Assembly: GCA_015655975.1 (NCBI GenBank)
Contig: DVEP01000044.1
Span: forward strand, 1 to 64,000
Direction: 5' to 3'
DNA from: Eubacterium sp.
GTDB lineage: Bacteria; Bacillota; Clostridia; Oscillospirales; Acutalibacteraceae
Length of the DNA: 64,000 bases
The notes beneath the pieces were generated by a model, which was not told where the DNA came from, did not search any database, and saw nothing but the letters and a program-made list of their open reading frames with translations. This document shows positions 26,242 through 35,235 of this stretch, one piece after another. Positions within the stretch are counted from its first letter, which is position 1; each line of letters begins with the position of its first letter. The translations under genes were made by a program, and so were the position numbers.

Positions 26242-28059
26242 TTGTCGGTGAATAAAAACAATATACGAAATTTTTCTATAATTGCTCACATAGACCACGG
26301 AAAGTCAACTCTTGCGGACAGACTTTTGGAACTTACAAGTTCTGTTTCTCAAAGAGATATGCAGGCTCAGTTGCTTGACGATATGGACCTTGAAAGAGAA
26401 CGAGGCATCACAATCAAAGCGCACGCCGTAAAACTCAACTATATAGCAAAAAACGGCGAAGAATATGAGTTCAATTTGATTGACACACCGGGTCATGTTG
26501 ACTTTAACTATGAGGTGTCAAGAAGTTTGGCTGCCTGCGAGGGTGCAATACTTATTGTTGACGCGTCGCAGGGTGTAGAAGCACAAACGCTTGCCAACAC
26601 ATACCTTGCGCTTGACCATGACCTCGATATAATTCCTATTATAAATAAAATAGATTTGCCGGCGGCAGACCCCGAACGAGTTGCAGAAGAAGTGGAAGAT
26701 GTCATAGGCATACCTTGTTTGGACGCACCTCGTGTAAGCGCAAAAACAGGCGAGAATGTCGGCGAAGTGCTTGAGGCAATAGTAAACGAAATCAGGGCTC
26801 CTGAGGGCGATGTTGATAAACCTTTAAAAGCACTTGTTTTTGACTCGGTGTATGACAGTTACAAAGGCGTTATTGTATATGTAAGAATTAAAGACGGCAA
26901 AATCAAAGCAGGCGACACAATGCGAATGATGGCTACGGGCGCAGAATTTACCGTTGTTGAAGTCGGCTATATGCGTGCAAGGTCGCTTGAACCGTGCAAA
27001 GAACTCTGCGCAGGCGAAGTAGGGTATATTACAGCGTCTATAAAAACCGTTTCCGACGCTCGAGTAGGCGACACTGTAACTACTGCCGAAAATCCTGCCG
27101 AAGAGGCACTGCCCGGTTACAGAAAAGTAAACCCCATGGTTTTCTGCGGTGTGTATCCCGCTGACGGTGCAGACTATGAAAATTTAAGAGAAGCGCTTGA
27201 AAAATTGCAGTTGAACGATGCGTCTTTATCTTTTGAGCCTGAAACATCGGGTGCGCTGGGATTTGGTTTTAGATGCGGATTTTTAGGTCTTTTGCATCTT
27301 GAAATAATAGAAGAAAGACTTGAAAGAGAGTATGGCCTTGAGTTAATCACAACCGTTCCGAGCGTAGTTTACAAAATTCATTTGACAGACGGAAGCGTTG
27401 TAGAAATAGACAATCCTACAAACTATCCCGACCCTGCAAATATAGATTTCTGCGAAGAACCTTTTACAAACGCTCATATCTATGCTCCGTCAGATTTTGT
27501 CGGCACTGTAATGGATATGTGTCAGGAAAGGCGCGGCGTGTTTAAAGATATGCACTATATCACGACAGACCGTGTAGATATTCACTATGAATTGCCTCTC
27601 AATGAAATCATATATGACTTTTTTGACTGCCTTAAATCAAGAACTCGCGGATATGCGTCTTTTGATTATGAAATCAGCGATTACAGAAAGAGCAATCTTG
27701 TTAAAATAGATGTTCTTTTAAACGGCGATACAATCGACGCTTTGAGTTTTATTGTCCACTCAGACAAGGCATATCCGAGAGCAAGAAGAATAGCAGAAAA
27801 GTTGAAAGAACATATTCCGAGACAGCTTTTTGAAATTCCTATTCAGGTTGCAATCGGCAGTAAGGTTATAGCACGAGAAACCGTCAAAGCAATGCGAAAA
27901 GATGTCCTTGCAAAGTGTTACGGCGGCGATGTCTCGAGAAAGAAAAAATTGCTTGAAAAACAAAAAGAGGGCAAAAAACGAATGCGTAAATTCGGCTCCG
28001 TCGAAGTCCCTCAGGAAGCGTTTATGGCAGTGCTTAAACTCTCGTCGGATGATGAGTAA
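26242..28059 (+). CDS. lepA: Elongation factor 4 (LepA)
   Basis: A 605-residue translational GTPase that acts on stalled or mistranslocated ribosomes. G1 AHIDHGKST (about 15-23), switch region [10 protein letters not shown]3 DTPGHVDF (about 81-88), G4 NKID (about 135). Domain 3 and the LepA-specific C-terminus ([20 protein letters not shown], then [17 protein letters not shown]) are complete. The start is a TTG at 26242 after GAGGTG; a GTG at 26248 is the alternative. A terminator follows at 28075. Normal family length. Confidence 0.98.
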   Translation: MSVNKNNIRNFSIIAHIDHGKSTLADRLLELTSSVSQRDMQAQLLDDMDLERERGITIKAHAVKLNYIAKNGEEYEFNLIDTPGHVDFNYEVSRSLAACEGAILIVDASQGVEAQTLANTYLALDHDLDIIPIINKIDLPAADPERVAEEVEDVIGIPCLDAPRVSAKTGENVGEVLEAIVNEIRAPEGDVDKPLKALVFDSVYDSYKGVIVYVRIKDGKIKAGDTMRMMATGAEFTVVEVGYMRARSLEPCKELCAGEVGYITASIKTVSDARVGDTVTTAENPAEEALPGYRKVNPMVFCGVYPADGADYENLREALEKLQLNDASLSFEPETSGALGFGFRCGFLGLLHLEIIEERLEREYGLELITTVPSVVYKIHLTDGSVVEIDNPTNYPDPANIDFCEEPFTNAHIYAPSDFVGTVMDMCQERRGVFKDMHYITTDRVDIHYELPLNEIIYDFFDCLKSRTRGYASFDYEISDYRKSNLVKIDVLLNGDTIDALSFIVHSDKAYPRARRIAEKLKEHIPRQLFEIPIQVAIGSKVIARETVKAMRKDVLAKCYGGDVSRKKKLLEKQKEGKKRMRKFGSVEVPQEAFMAVLKLSSDDE

Positions 28060-28074
28060 AAGTTTAAAATTAAG

Positions 28075-28109
28075 AAGAAACCGATTTAAATATGTCGGTT
28101 TCTTTTTTT
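28075..28109 (+). terminator. Terminator of lepA
   Basis: The 10-bp stem AAGAAACCGA/TCGGTTTCTT (28075-28084 with 28095-28104) is followed by T residues. Confidence 0.9.
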
Positions 28110-28312
28110 ATAACACAAATAAAAATACCGTAAAAAAGAAATTTATAAGGAATTATTTCGTTGTGTTGTACTTTGAACTGTGGCTATATACAATGTATTG
28201 ATAATGTACTATGATAAATATGTAAGGTATTATTTTAAGTATAATAATTAGATTGTGTTATTCTTATTGTTTGTTAATCAATGTTATGATAAAATATAAG
28301 CAAGGTGTTTAT

Positions 28313-29326
28313 ATGAACGCTGTAAAATACATTATAAAAAAAGAAAAGGATTGTGCTATGGAAAAGGAAAAAATTGATATTGCAGATAAGATTGCTAAAG
28401 CAGAGAAAAAGACTTCAAGATTGTTGAATAAAACCAAAAAGGCAATAACACGAATTGTTGACCAAAATGATGACGGAAAATTTGATAGGGAAGATGTACA
28501 AAAAGTTGCTAACGCAATCAAAGAAAGTGCAGATGAAAAAGCAAAGCAAATAGAATTAAAAAAATTACAACCTATTTTTCCAACTGACATAGACTGCGGA
28601 GATTTTTTAATTCATAAATTTATTAGGGTGGCAGATAGAGATAAAAAGCGTGCAGAAAGTGATGTTTGTAAAGGCTCAATAGGTTATTTTACGAACATCA
28701 AAGGAATTCGCGTGTTGAATATTTTCAGAGACAGTGTAGATGTGTTTGGACTTTCATTTTATCCTGACAATAGAAGTGAATTTTATTATGTTGACCCAAG
28801 CGACAGAGATAGATATATTGCGCTTGATGACTATTTTAGTTATTTGAAAATGGAAAGAATAAGTGAGTTGCAAAGAATTGCTCAAGATTTGGGAGCAAAA
28901 CATTTTAGAGTAACATATATAGAAGAACAGTCATCTTTTGCTGAAAAACATTCTCAGGGTAATGTAAATGCTTCCGGATTCGCTTCCGGTGAGGGAAAAC
29001 ATGAAATGTTAGAAAAGAAATATTCTACTATTGAAATAGCAGCGGAAATGGATTGCGCAGGACACGAACCGATTAAACCCAAATTAAAATACTTGTTGAG
29101 AGACCCGAGTATACAAACTTTGGTTTCTATGAGAATGGATGAAATGGCTCCGTTGACGCATCAAAAGTTTATGTTAAAGCTTAGTAACTCTTCAGGAATA
29201 AAGGAAAACGATGCTGTTAAAATAGATGCTATTTTAAAAGGTATGAAATTTGTAGGAAATACAACTGTTAAAAGCGAGGCAAAAAACGAAGCTAGACGAT
29301 ATTTAGAGTATGAAATTGATTTTTAA
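28313..29326 (+). CDS. Hypothetical protein with an EF-hand-like calcium motif
   Basis: A 337-residue protein I do not recognise beyond one motif. An N-terminal Lys/Glu-rich helix (about 15-45) is followed by DQNDDGKFDRED (about 49-60), which fits the calcium-binding loop DxNxDGxxxxxD of EF-hand or dockerin-like repeats. The rest (FRDSVDVFGLSFYPDNRSEF, SFAEKHSQGNVNASGF, LRDPSIQTLVSMRMDEM) is soluble alpha/beta-looking with no signal peptide, so it is probably cytoplasmic. The open frame begins at 28253, but the ATG at 28313 (after AAGGTG) or at 28358 (after AAAAGGA) are the plausible starts. It ends at a terminator that recurs at 35.1 kb. Confidence 0.65.
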   Translation: MNAVKYIIKKEKDCAMEKEKIDIADKIAKAEKKTSRLLNKTKKAITRIVDQNDDGKFDREDVQKVANAIKESADEKAKQIELKKLQPIFPTDIDCGDFLIHKFIRVADRDKKRAESDVCKGSIGYFTNIKGIRVLNIFRDSVDVFGLSFYPDNRSEFYYVDPSDRDRYIALDDYFSYLKMERISELQRIAQDLGAKHFRVTYIEEQSSFAEKHSQGNVNASGFASGEGKHEMLEKKYSTIEIAAEMDCAGHEPIKPKLKYLLRDPSIQTLVSMRMDEMAPLTHQKFMLKLSNSSGIKENDAVKIDAILKGMKFVGNTTVKSEAKNEARRYLEYEIDF

Positions 29327-29331
29327 TAAAT

Positions 29332-29430
29332 ATAATAAAGCCGAGAGCACATAAACTGTTCTCGGCTTTATTATAAATTTTAATCAATTTATAAGTTTTT
29401 GCTATTAAGTTTATCGCGCTTATCTTGATA
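29332..29430 (+). repeat. Duplicated terminator plus trace of a cotJC 3' end
   Basis: A hairpin (AAAGCCGAGA with TCTCGGCTTT, 29337-29370) is nearly identical to one at 35119-35155. Sequence after it (about 29393-29430) resembles the minus-strand 3' end of cotJC at 35276-35315: in reverse it can encode DKLNSKN, compared with DKLDSKN in CotJC. The block therefore appears to be an old, decayed copy of the terminator and gene end found beside cotJC. Confidence 0.5.
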
Positions 29431-29537
29431 TGTATAGATGTTGTAAAAATATTAAATTATTGATAAACTCATAAGTTTCTTTTTAAAAATTCAAAATCGA
29501 AAAGTATAGTTTTCATCTGAAAAATGATTTAGTTAAT

Positions 29538-29930
29538 AATCTTCAGCTTCATCATAATTGAAAAAATCATTGTAATGATATTCGTAAAAATCTTTGCATT
29601 TGGCAATTTCAGTTGCTTTACCGAGTTTCGTATTATTGATATCATTTTCAATTATACTTTTGTACGGAGTATCAGCATTGATATGATGAGTTGTTTACTC
29701 AGTAGTAACTTCAGTTAAGTGATAGGTAGTTGAAATATTAGTTTTATCAGCAAGAAAATCTTTTTTGTTATATCAAATATTTCTAAACTATATAATGCGA
29801 AATTTAAGTGTATTAAAAATAACATGATATCGATTATTTTAATGTTTTTATAAATACTCCTTATTAAAAGAACAATCAGTATTACAATAGAACTATAATA
29901 ATTGCTATTGTTGTTTGTTTTAAGCAAATA
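29538..29930 (-). pseudogene. Decayed minus-strand coding region, unidentified
   Basis: Reading the minus strand from about 29755 to 29538 gives a peptide-like sequence (TNISTTYHLTEVTTE, then TTHHINADTPYKS, ending EYHYNDFFNYDEAEDY) interrupted by an in-frame TAA near 29696. A hydrophobic stretch in another frame lies upstream (29715-29927, IVILIVLLIRSIYK). Together they suggest a membrane-anchored protein broken by a stop and a frameshift. I cannot name a family. Confidence 0.4.
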
Positions 29931-29969
29931 ATAAAAAATATAGATTGAAAAGATTGTAACGGATAAGTA

Positions 29970-30191
29970 CTAATTTTTATCAAGTATATATTCCTTTATA
30001 TTTTCAAAACGAACGGTAGCAATAGAGCGGACAGGCTTGTTAACTGCAAATTCGGGTTCAACCGTGTTTATAATTTCTTCTGTGTTTTCTTTTTTCCCTC
30101 TATCAATATTAAAATCAATTTTCATATCAACAACTCCAAGTGCAACGGCTTTACTTAAATTTAACATATCATAACTATTTCTATTATTCAA
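29970..30191 (-). CDS. Hypothetical 73-residue protein, possibly a fragment
   Basis: A 73-codon frame (start MNNRNSYDMLNLSKAVALGV, end ENIKEYILDKN). It has no clear ribosome site and no recognised domain, and it lies among decayed genes on the same strand. It may be the front part of a broken gene continuing at 29930. Low certainty that it is expressed. Confidence 0.35.
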   Translation of the reverse strand: MNNRNSYDMLNLSKAVALGVVDMKIDFNIDRGKKENTEEIINTVEPEFAVNKPVRSIATVRFENIKEYILDKN

Positions 30192-30494
30192 TCAAAACAA
30201 AATTACAGTACAATTATGAGGATTATAAAAAGTCAGTTAACTATTATTTTTTGCAAATAAATCATTTTATTGGCAAGACACACTAACAAGAGCACACTAA
30301 TAAAATATCATATAAATTAAATACGATTAAGATTATGTTTCCGATTTTATTGCGTCTGTGTCGGCGTTGTCAAGTAGCGCGTGCTACCTCTGTTTAAATG
30401 ACTTTGCAGCTGTCATAGTTATTTTTTACACAGAGCCGTGTTATTTGTCTTGCACCTTTTTTCAATTTTAACACGCGTTGATAAAGAGATTTGT
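30192..30494. other. Gene-free 303-bp stretch
   Basis: AT-rich on the left, mixed composition on the right. A small hairpin GTAGC-GCGT-GCTAC lies near 30375. On the minus strand a short peptide (MTAAKSFKQR, then a stop, then HALLDNADTDAIKSET) may be a gene remnant. Nothing else is seen. Confidence 0.4.
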
Positions 30495-30725
30495 TTACAT
30501 TCGTGTTTTGCTTTTTACATCCGACTGCAATTCTTCTTTCTGTTTACTATAACTCATTTTCATTTTTGTTGTTTCTGGGTTTGTAAATTTCTTGTATTCA
30601 TTCGGGTAAACCGTATAGTATGCCGACACCGTCCGAGACAACCGTTCGCTGACTTTCTTCGCCTGTTCGTTCATCGAGCCGTCTTCGTGCTCCAAAAAAC
30701 ACCTGTATGTCAGTTCTTTTGCCAT
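30495..30725 (-). CDS. Hypothetical 76-residue protein
   Basis: A small charged soluble protein, MAKELTYRCFLEHEDGSMNE at the start, then SERLSRTVSAYYTVYPNEYKK and a Lys-rich tail. The ribosome site AGGAGATG lies a good distance before the ATG, which supports real translation. No recognised domain. It is preceded on the same strand by a 62-codon frame (30758-30946) and faces away from the broken XRE regulator at 30969, a layout often seen for small accessory genes of mobile elements. Confidence 0.6.
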   Translation of the reverse strand: MAKELTYRCFLEHEDGSMNEQAKKVSERLSRTVSAYYTVYPNEYKKFTNPETTKMKMSYSKQKEELQSDVKSKTRM

Positions 30726-30757
30726 ATCATCATCTCCTTATGTATAGTGTATGATAG

Positions 30758-30946
30758 TTACGGTTTGTCTGCTGAATGTTTTGGCATATCAAAAGATGTA
30801 GTTTTTAAGATATGCAATACTTCATAAAATATCTTTTCAATGTTGTTGATTGTCTGTTCTTTTGTAAGCAGAGATTTCTTATATGTAAAAGTGTGTTTTT
30901 TCACCTTTTTTAATTCAATTGACTTACTGCTGAAAATATGATACAT
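30758..30946 (-). CDS. Possible 62-residue hypothetical protein
   Basis: A 62-codon frame (MYHIFSSKSIELKKVKKHTF at the start) ending 32 bp before the start of the 76-residue gene. No ribosome site is visible before its ATG, so it may be a decayed gene or an untranslated leader. Confidence 0.3.
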   Translation of the reverse strand: MYHIFSSKSIELKKVKKHTFTYKKSLLTKEQTINNIEKIFYEVLHILKTTSFDMPKHSADKP

Positions 30947-30968
30947 TGAGATATAGCAAGATGATTCT

Positions 30969-31291
30969 ATGAAAATTGGAAAATACCTTAGAAATTCAAA
31001 AGATATTTCGCAAGAAGAATTAGGAATAATTGTTGGTGTGCAACGAACGGCAGTTCAAAAATCGGAAACAGGAAAAGTTTAAAATCTAAAGAGGGATACA
31101 ATAAAAAACTTGCAGAATAATTATATGACTGTGATATGGCAACGCTGAAAAAGTTTGAATATGTTTAAGGCGAAGATTGGTTTAAGTTAATACCAATCAA
31201 CCCCGAATACCAACCTAAAACGATTGAGGGTGCTGGACTGTAACTCTGCCGAGTTCTCGGAATACCCAAATTAGTGATAAGAGAAATAAAT
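30969..31291 (+). pseudogene. Broken XRE-family regulator
   Basis: The ATG at 30969 begins a helix-turn-helix of the XRE/Cro type (MKIGKYLRNSKDISQEELGI, then GVQRTAVQKSETGK) which stops at a TAA at about 31080. The expected continuation NLKRDTIKNL and, after a frameshift, LYDCDMATLKKFEYV is still present. A further decayed stretch (EDWFKLIPINPEYQPKTIEG) runs to about 31290. Nonfunctional as read. Confidence 0.7.
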
Positions 31292-31316
31292 GAATAATAT
31301 TATTCGTTTAAATAAA
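31292..31316 (+). repeat. 25-bp palindromic repeat, copy 1
   Basis: A perfect palindrome GAATAATATTATTC followed by GTTTAAATAAA. An identical 25-bp copy is at 33556-33580. Each lies a short way upstream of a gene (31341 and 33617) and overlaps the stop of a short upstream frame. It could be an operator shared by the two genes or a duplicated terminal fragment. Confidence 0.75.
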
Positions 31317-31340
31317 TTAAAAATTAGAGGAGATTAAAAA

Positions 31341-32312
31341 ATGAAAAAAATTATAGGATACGGAATACTCGTTATTGTAGTTATATCAATAATTTCTGCA
31401 ATATTCACTTCTGATGAGTTAAAAATAGAAGGTATTGAAATCACCAAAGTTTCAAATAGTCCAACTTTTATTGATGATGAAAATTTTCAAATTAATGAAA
31501 GTAATGGGGCTTATTTAATTGATTTATCCGAATTTACCGAAATATACATTACCGCTGAAATTACAGGCGAAAATTTTTATAACGGTAGCGAGGAAAATAT
31601 GAATGAATTAGAATTGGTTTTTTCTGATTCGAAAACTGCCGTTGTTAATCCTGAACCTTCAGATATGTTTAAACAACCTAATGAAGGCAATTATGCTGGA
31701 TTTGCAGTTAAACTCCTAAACAAGGGAGAAACAAGTGTTTATATACAGACAAAGGACGGACAAATAAAATCAGAGACTATAAAAATAGTTGTTGCTGATT
31801 TAAACTCACTAAACGGAAGTTCATTAGTTGATACTGTAAGCGAAATAAACTCAATAGGTTTTACTGCTAAATATACCGATTCTTTCGGTAACGATATGAC
31901 GGAAACAATAAAAAAATATACTGAGAAAGATATGAAAGATTGGGCAGTTATAAAAGTTGATAAAATAAACACGACTGAAAAAACAGTAGAAATACAACTT
32001 GATACAAATGAAGCAATCGCAGCTACGAACGAACAAAAAAGAAAAACTGAAGCATTAAACGCAAAACTTACCAATGCAAGTGCATGGTCAGCAATGAGAG
32101 AATATGGTAAAAATTCATTTCCTTATGGTTTCAAATTACATAATATTTCAAGTAAACTTGCTGAACGCCCCGATGATGAAAACACTTGGTTTTTAAAAGC
32201 GAAATGTACTATTACAAATCAATACAATGCTAAATATAGTACCGTTTGCGAGGCAAAAGTAACAGGAACAACTGATAACCCCAAAGTAACTTACTTCTAT
32301 GTTTATGAATAA
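31341..32312 (+). CDS. Membrane-anchored exported protein, unknown function
   Basis: A 323-residue protein with an N-terminal signal anchor (IIGYGILVIVVISIISAIF, about 4-22) and a large extracytoplasmic part. Residues about 45-150 look like a beta-rich Ig-like domain ending SVYIQTKDGQIKSETIKIVV, similar in pattern to the next gene's SAGTAEIYLQTSDDVIKSNTIKV. A central segment (SEINSIGFTAKYTDSFGNDM) has a PASTA-like look. The ribosome site is GAGGAGA. It forms a pair with the DUF4236-like gene 23 bp downstream. Function unknown; probably a cell-surface protein. Confidence 0.65.
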   Translation: MKKIIGYGILVIVVISIISAIFTSDELKIEGIEITKVSNSPTFIDDENFQINESNGAYLIDLSEFTEIYITAEITGENFYNGSEENMNELELVFSDSKTAVVNPEPSDMFKQPNEGNYAGFAVKLLNKGETSVYIQTKDGQIKSETIKIVVADLNSLNGSSLVDTVSEINSIGFTAKYTDSFGNDMTETIKKYTEKDMKDWAVIKVDKINTTEKTVEIQLDTNEAIAATNEQKRKTEALNAKLTNASAWSAMREYGKNSFPYGFKLHNISSKLAERPDDENTWFLKAKCTITNQYNAKYSTVCEAKVTGTTDNPKVTYFYVYE

Positions 32313-32335
32313 AATAGAAAGGCAATGATGGCAAA

Positions 32336-33436
32336 ATGGGATTTAGATTCAGAAAGTCTATAAATCTTGGAAAAGGTGTGCGAATTAATTTCAACAAAAA
32401 AAGTGCTGGTATATCATTTGGTACAAAAGGCGCTCGTTATTCAATCAATTCAAACGGCAGAAGAACTGCAAGTGTAGGTATTCCCGGCACAGGATTGTAC
32501 TATACTAAGACAAGCGGTCGCGGTTCGCATAAAAAGACATTTAAAAGAAAATCAAAAACTGATACAAGTTGGCAAAATAATTATAATTCACCTAACACAC
32601 CAAACGAAAATGTATGTAAAAAATGCGGAACTATTAACGAAACAAATGCAAAAACATGTTCAAATTGCGGTTCTAAACTTGATACAGTAAGTAATACAGC
32701 GGTTATATTATGGATTGTATTTTTCTTTCCGATAGGTCTTTATCTTATGTGGAAAAAAACCGATTGGAATAAAGTTACAAAAATTTCAGTTTCAACACTT
32801 ATAGTATTATTAATGATTATATGTGCTATAAATTCTAAATCAACGGATGACACACGAACATCAAAAACAGGAATAACTGAGATAGTTTCTCTATATTCCT
32901 CTGATACTATAAATTTTGATTTAAGTAATTCTCTTATATCTAATCAAACAGTTAATTTTAGTATAAAGGCTCAAGGTGATTGGACTCAAAACGATTTGAA
33001 AGTGGTTTCAACTAATTCGGAAGTTGCAACAGCAGAACTCACCACATTCGCATATAATACCGTCTCGGTTAAAATAGAAAGAGTTTCAGCAGGAACAGCA
33101 GAAATATATCTTCAAACAAGTGATGATGTGATAAAATCAAATACTATTAAAGTAATATGCTCAGGTGAAATAACTACTACATCTACCACCATCGAAGAAA
33201 AAACCACAGTAGAAAAAACAACAAAAGAAACAACGGCCAAAGAAATGACTAAATCATCGACTACTGAAAAGAAAACAGAGAAAGAAACAACAAAAGATAA
33301 GAGCAGAATTGTATATACAACTCCGTATGGAAAAAAATATCACTTTAGTAAAGATTGTGCAGGCGACAACGCTATAAAGCAAACTCTTAATGAGGTTATA
33401 GATACATACGGACCCTGCAAGAAATGTGCTCATTAG
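32336..33436 (+). CDS. DUF4236-like N-terminus, zinc ribbon, membrane segments and Ig-like domain
   Basis: A 366-residue mosaic protein. Residues 1-57 resemble DUF4236 (GFRFRKSINLGKGVRINFNK, GIPGTGLYYTKTSG). A zinc ribbon with two CxxC pairs (CKKCG, CSNCG) follows at about 93-112. Two hydrophobic helices lie at about 120-160, then an Ig-like domain (about 185-285) shared in pattern with the preceding gene, a Thr/Glu/Lys-rich linker (about 285-325) and a terminal Cys/His motif (KKYHFSKDCAG, then CKKCAH). The order suggests a membrane protein with a long external stalk. Function unknown. Confidence 0.75.
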   Translation: MGFRFRKSINLGKGVRINFNKKSAGISFGTKGARYSINSNGRRTASVGIPGTGLYYTKTSGRGSHKKTFKRKSKTDTSWQNNYNSPNTPNENVCKKCGTINETNAKTCSNCGSKLDTVSNTAVILWIVFFFPIGLYLMWKKTDWNKVTKISVSTLIVLLMIICAINSKSTDDTRTSKTGITEIVSLYSSDTINFDLSNSLISNQTVNFSIKAQGDWTQNDLKVVSTNSEVATAELTTFAYNTVSVKIERVSAGTAEIYLQTSDDVIKSNTIKVICSGEITTTSTTIEEKTTVEKTTKETTAKEMTKSSTTEKKTEKETTKDKSRIVYTTPYGKKYHFSKDCAGDNAIKQTLNEVIDTYGPCKKCAH

Positions 33437-33616
33437 AAAGTAACTATTCTTTAAAAATAATGCAAATATCCTATAAACAAATCGAGGAACTGCCTGTTAT
33501 CATTCTCGGCAAAGTAGCTGAACTCAGAGCAAAATTTTTAAATAACGGTAAAAACGAATAATATTATTCGTTTAAATAAAAAAAGACCATATAAAATGGA
33601 AAAAGGAGAAAACAAA
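33437..33616 (+). repeat. Spacer containing palindromic repeat, copy 2
   Basis: Holds the second copy of the 25-bp palindromic repeat at 33556-33580, just after a 33-codon frame (33454-33555) without a ribosome site that is probably a gene remnant. The PH-domain gene follows. Confidence 0.6.
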
Positions 33617-33991
33617 ATGATTGATTTTAAAAACTCATCTTATCAAAAACTGAAACAAGTTAATGACAACGAATTTGCAGGAATTATTCAGCCGATGATG
33701 ATTCAAGGCGAAAGCATTGTTTCAACATACAAAAGTATGCGAGACGGTGTAGTTTTCACAAACAAAAGAATTATCGCAATCAATGTTCAGGGAATAACAG
33801 GATCCAAAAAAGATTTTACATCTCTTCCATACAGTAAAATCACTGCATATTCAGTTGAATCAAGCGGTACACTTGATTTGGACAGCGAACTTGAAATGTG
33901 GTTTTCAGGTCTCGGCAAAGTTAAGTTTGAATTTAAGAGCAACGCTAATGTTGCTGAGATATGCAGAATTATTTCAGCCTATACTTTATAA
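33617..33991 (+). CDS. Bacterial PH domain protein
   Basis: A 124-residue single-domain protein resembling bacterial PH domains: ESIVSTYKSMRDGVVFTNKR (strands with the FTNKRIIAINVQG core, about 45-65), SLPYSKITAYSVESSG, and a C-terminal helix NVAEICRIISAYTL. Such proteins are usually small cytoplasmic modules of unknown role. The ATG at 33617, eight bases after AAAAGGAG, is preferred over an in-frame ATG at 33596. A terminator follows at 34037. Intact, although surrounded by decayed genes. Confidence 0.82.
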   Translation: MIDFKNSSYQKLKQVNDNEFAGIIQPMMIQGESIVSTYKSMRDGVVFTNKRIIAINVQGITGSKKDFTSLPYSKITAYSVESSGTLDLDSELEMWFSGLGKVKFEFKSNANVAEICRIISAYTL

Positions 33992-34036
33992 AACAAACAA
34001 TTTATAACAACACGCCAAAAAGCGCGTTTATAAAAA

Positions 34037-34072
34037 ATACCCTCTGTCCTGCACCAACAGGATAGAGGGTAT
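34037..34072 (+). terminator. Terminator of the PH-domain gene
   Basis: The stem ATACCCTCT/AGAGGGTAT encloses a second stem TCCTG/CAGGA. Confidence 0.75.
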
Positions 34073-34087
34073 AATTGAAGTGATTTT

Positions 34088-34350
34088 ATGAATTTATATA
34101 ATCAAATATCAAAACTCGTCAAAAGTGCGGTGTCGACAAAATAGTTTTATACGGTTCAAGGGCAAGGGGCGACAACAGAGAACGCAGCGACATTGACATT
34201 GCGGTTTTCGGTCTGTCCGAAAGCAAACAAGGAGTATTTTCTGCCTAAGTTGAAGAACTCCCAACCCTGCTTGACTTTGACATTGCTTTTATTTCAAAGA
34301 ACACAAGTCAGGCACTTTTAAAAAACATTGAAAAGGACGGTAAAATAATT
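34088..34350 (+). pseudogene. Broken MNT-type nucleotidyltransferase (HI0073 type)
   Basis: The ATG at 34088 opens MNLYNQISKLVK, then the frame is lost in an A run (34129-34132). In the next frame the nucleotidyltransferase motif VLYGSRARGDNRERSDIDIA is intact, followed by VFGLSESKQGVFSA, a TAA at about 34246, and more homologous sequence (LLDFDIAFISKN). Members of this family pair with the helical protein that follows here, in toxin-antitoxin or related modules. Two lesions make this copy inactive. Confidence 0.8.
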
Positions 34351-34536
34351 ATGAGCAAATTTGAAGAAAAAGCCGAAAAATTTACCTCTGCCGTTGCCGA
34401 ATACAAAGAGTTCGGAATTTCAACTGCAAGGGACGGCGTAATTCAGCGTTTTGAAATCTGCACGGAACTTGCGTTGAAAACCACGAGAAAGTATTTGTTC
34501 GACCAAAAAGACGGCGAAAAGGCGCTCCGAATTTAA
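34351..34536 (+). pseudogene. Truncated HI0074-type nucleotidyltransferase substrate-binding protein
   Basis: A 61-residue remnant of the all-helical partner of MNT proteins. The conserved DGVIQRFEICTELALKTTRK block is present (about 30-49), but the protein stops at EKALRI, about half the usual length. Immediately after the stop the sequence becomes that of a serine-recombinase C-terminus, so the gene was cut by an insertion or deletion. Confidence 0.72.
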
Positions 34537-34678
34537 ACATAAATTGATGGGTGTTTTAGAAATCATTAAAAACCCCGATACTTCTGAGCAAGTAAAAAAT
34601 GATGTTTTGAGAACGGTAATTTCCAAAATTGTCTTTAATAAAGCCGAAAATTCACTCGATTTATTTTTTTACTTGTAG
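34537..34678 (+). pseudogene. C-terminal remnant of a serine recombinase
   Basis: One frame reads FKHKLMGVLEIIKNPDTSEQ, then VKNDVLRTVISKIVFNKAEN and a terminal LFFYL before a stop. This pattern, a helix followed by ISKIVFNK, is the usual end of large serine recombinases. It marks a lost element next to the truncated HI0074-type gene. Confidence 0.6.
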
Positions 34679-35235
34679 TATCATCTCTAAAAGCAATACG
34701 GAGGACTGTATGGTTAAAAGAGATATTAATGTTAAATAAACGCAACGGTTTTCTTAATTAATTCCATTGTAAAATAATGGAAAATTGGTATAATATTTAT
34801 TGTCTTGTAGGGCAGTCATCCTATCAACACTATAAACCGACTGCTTTGCAGGACTTTTTTATTTATCTTCTATATCATAACCACCGGTTAAACTGCTGGT
34901 TTGCACAGGAACTATAAGGAACGCTTGCCGTCTTGCTGATTGAAAGTTTGGCATCGCATTACTTTTTCAAGCAGTCTCTCTCGTGGGGCTGTTTATTTTT
35001 GCTTACTTATTTTTTTACCTATAAACGAGTGAAGGTGTTTAATTTTTATCACTCTTCTTACTAAAGCTTTTCTTGTCCGCTTGTATAGCAAGTGGATGTA
35101 TTTATTGCAAGCAATATAATAAAGCCGAGAGCACCCAAATTGTTCTCGGCTTTGTGAATTTTAATTAGTGTTTTTGAAATGAGTTTTTTAAATTGTGTAT
35201 TAACTCAGAATTAAGAAAATTAATTAAATTAAGTT
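34679..35235. other. 557-bp region without genes, with repeat copy 2 and a terminator
   Basis: No gene is seen apart from a 9-codon frame after GGAGG (34710). Several hairpins occur: ACCACCGG with CTGCTGGT near 34880, GAGTGA/TCACTC near 35026-35053, and the stem TCCGCTTGT/GCAAGTGGA near 35074-35094, which belongs to the block that resembles window positions 1-97. The hairpin at 35119-35155 is the duplicate of the terminator at 29337 and would stop cotJC read from the right, or its remnant. Confidence 0.55.
35119..35155. terminator. Terminator beyond the cotJC 3' end (duplicate of 29337)
   Basis: AAAGCCGAGA pairs with TCTCGGCTTT around a 16-nt loop. The A run on the left acts as a T run for minus-strand transcripts of the cotJ operon. 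Confidence 0.7.

Noticed and set aside
30438..30827. 129-codon plus-strand frame
   Set aside because: It is antisense to the 76-residue gene, which has a strong ribosome site; no ribosome site of its own.
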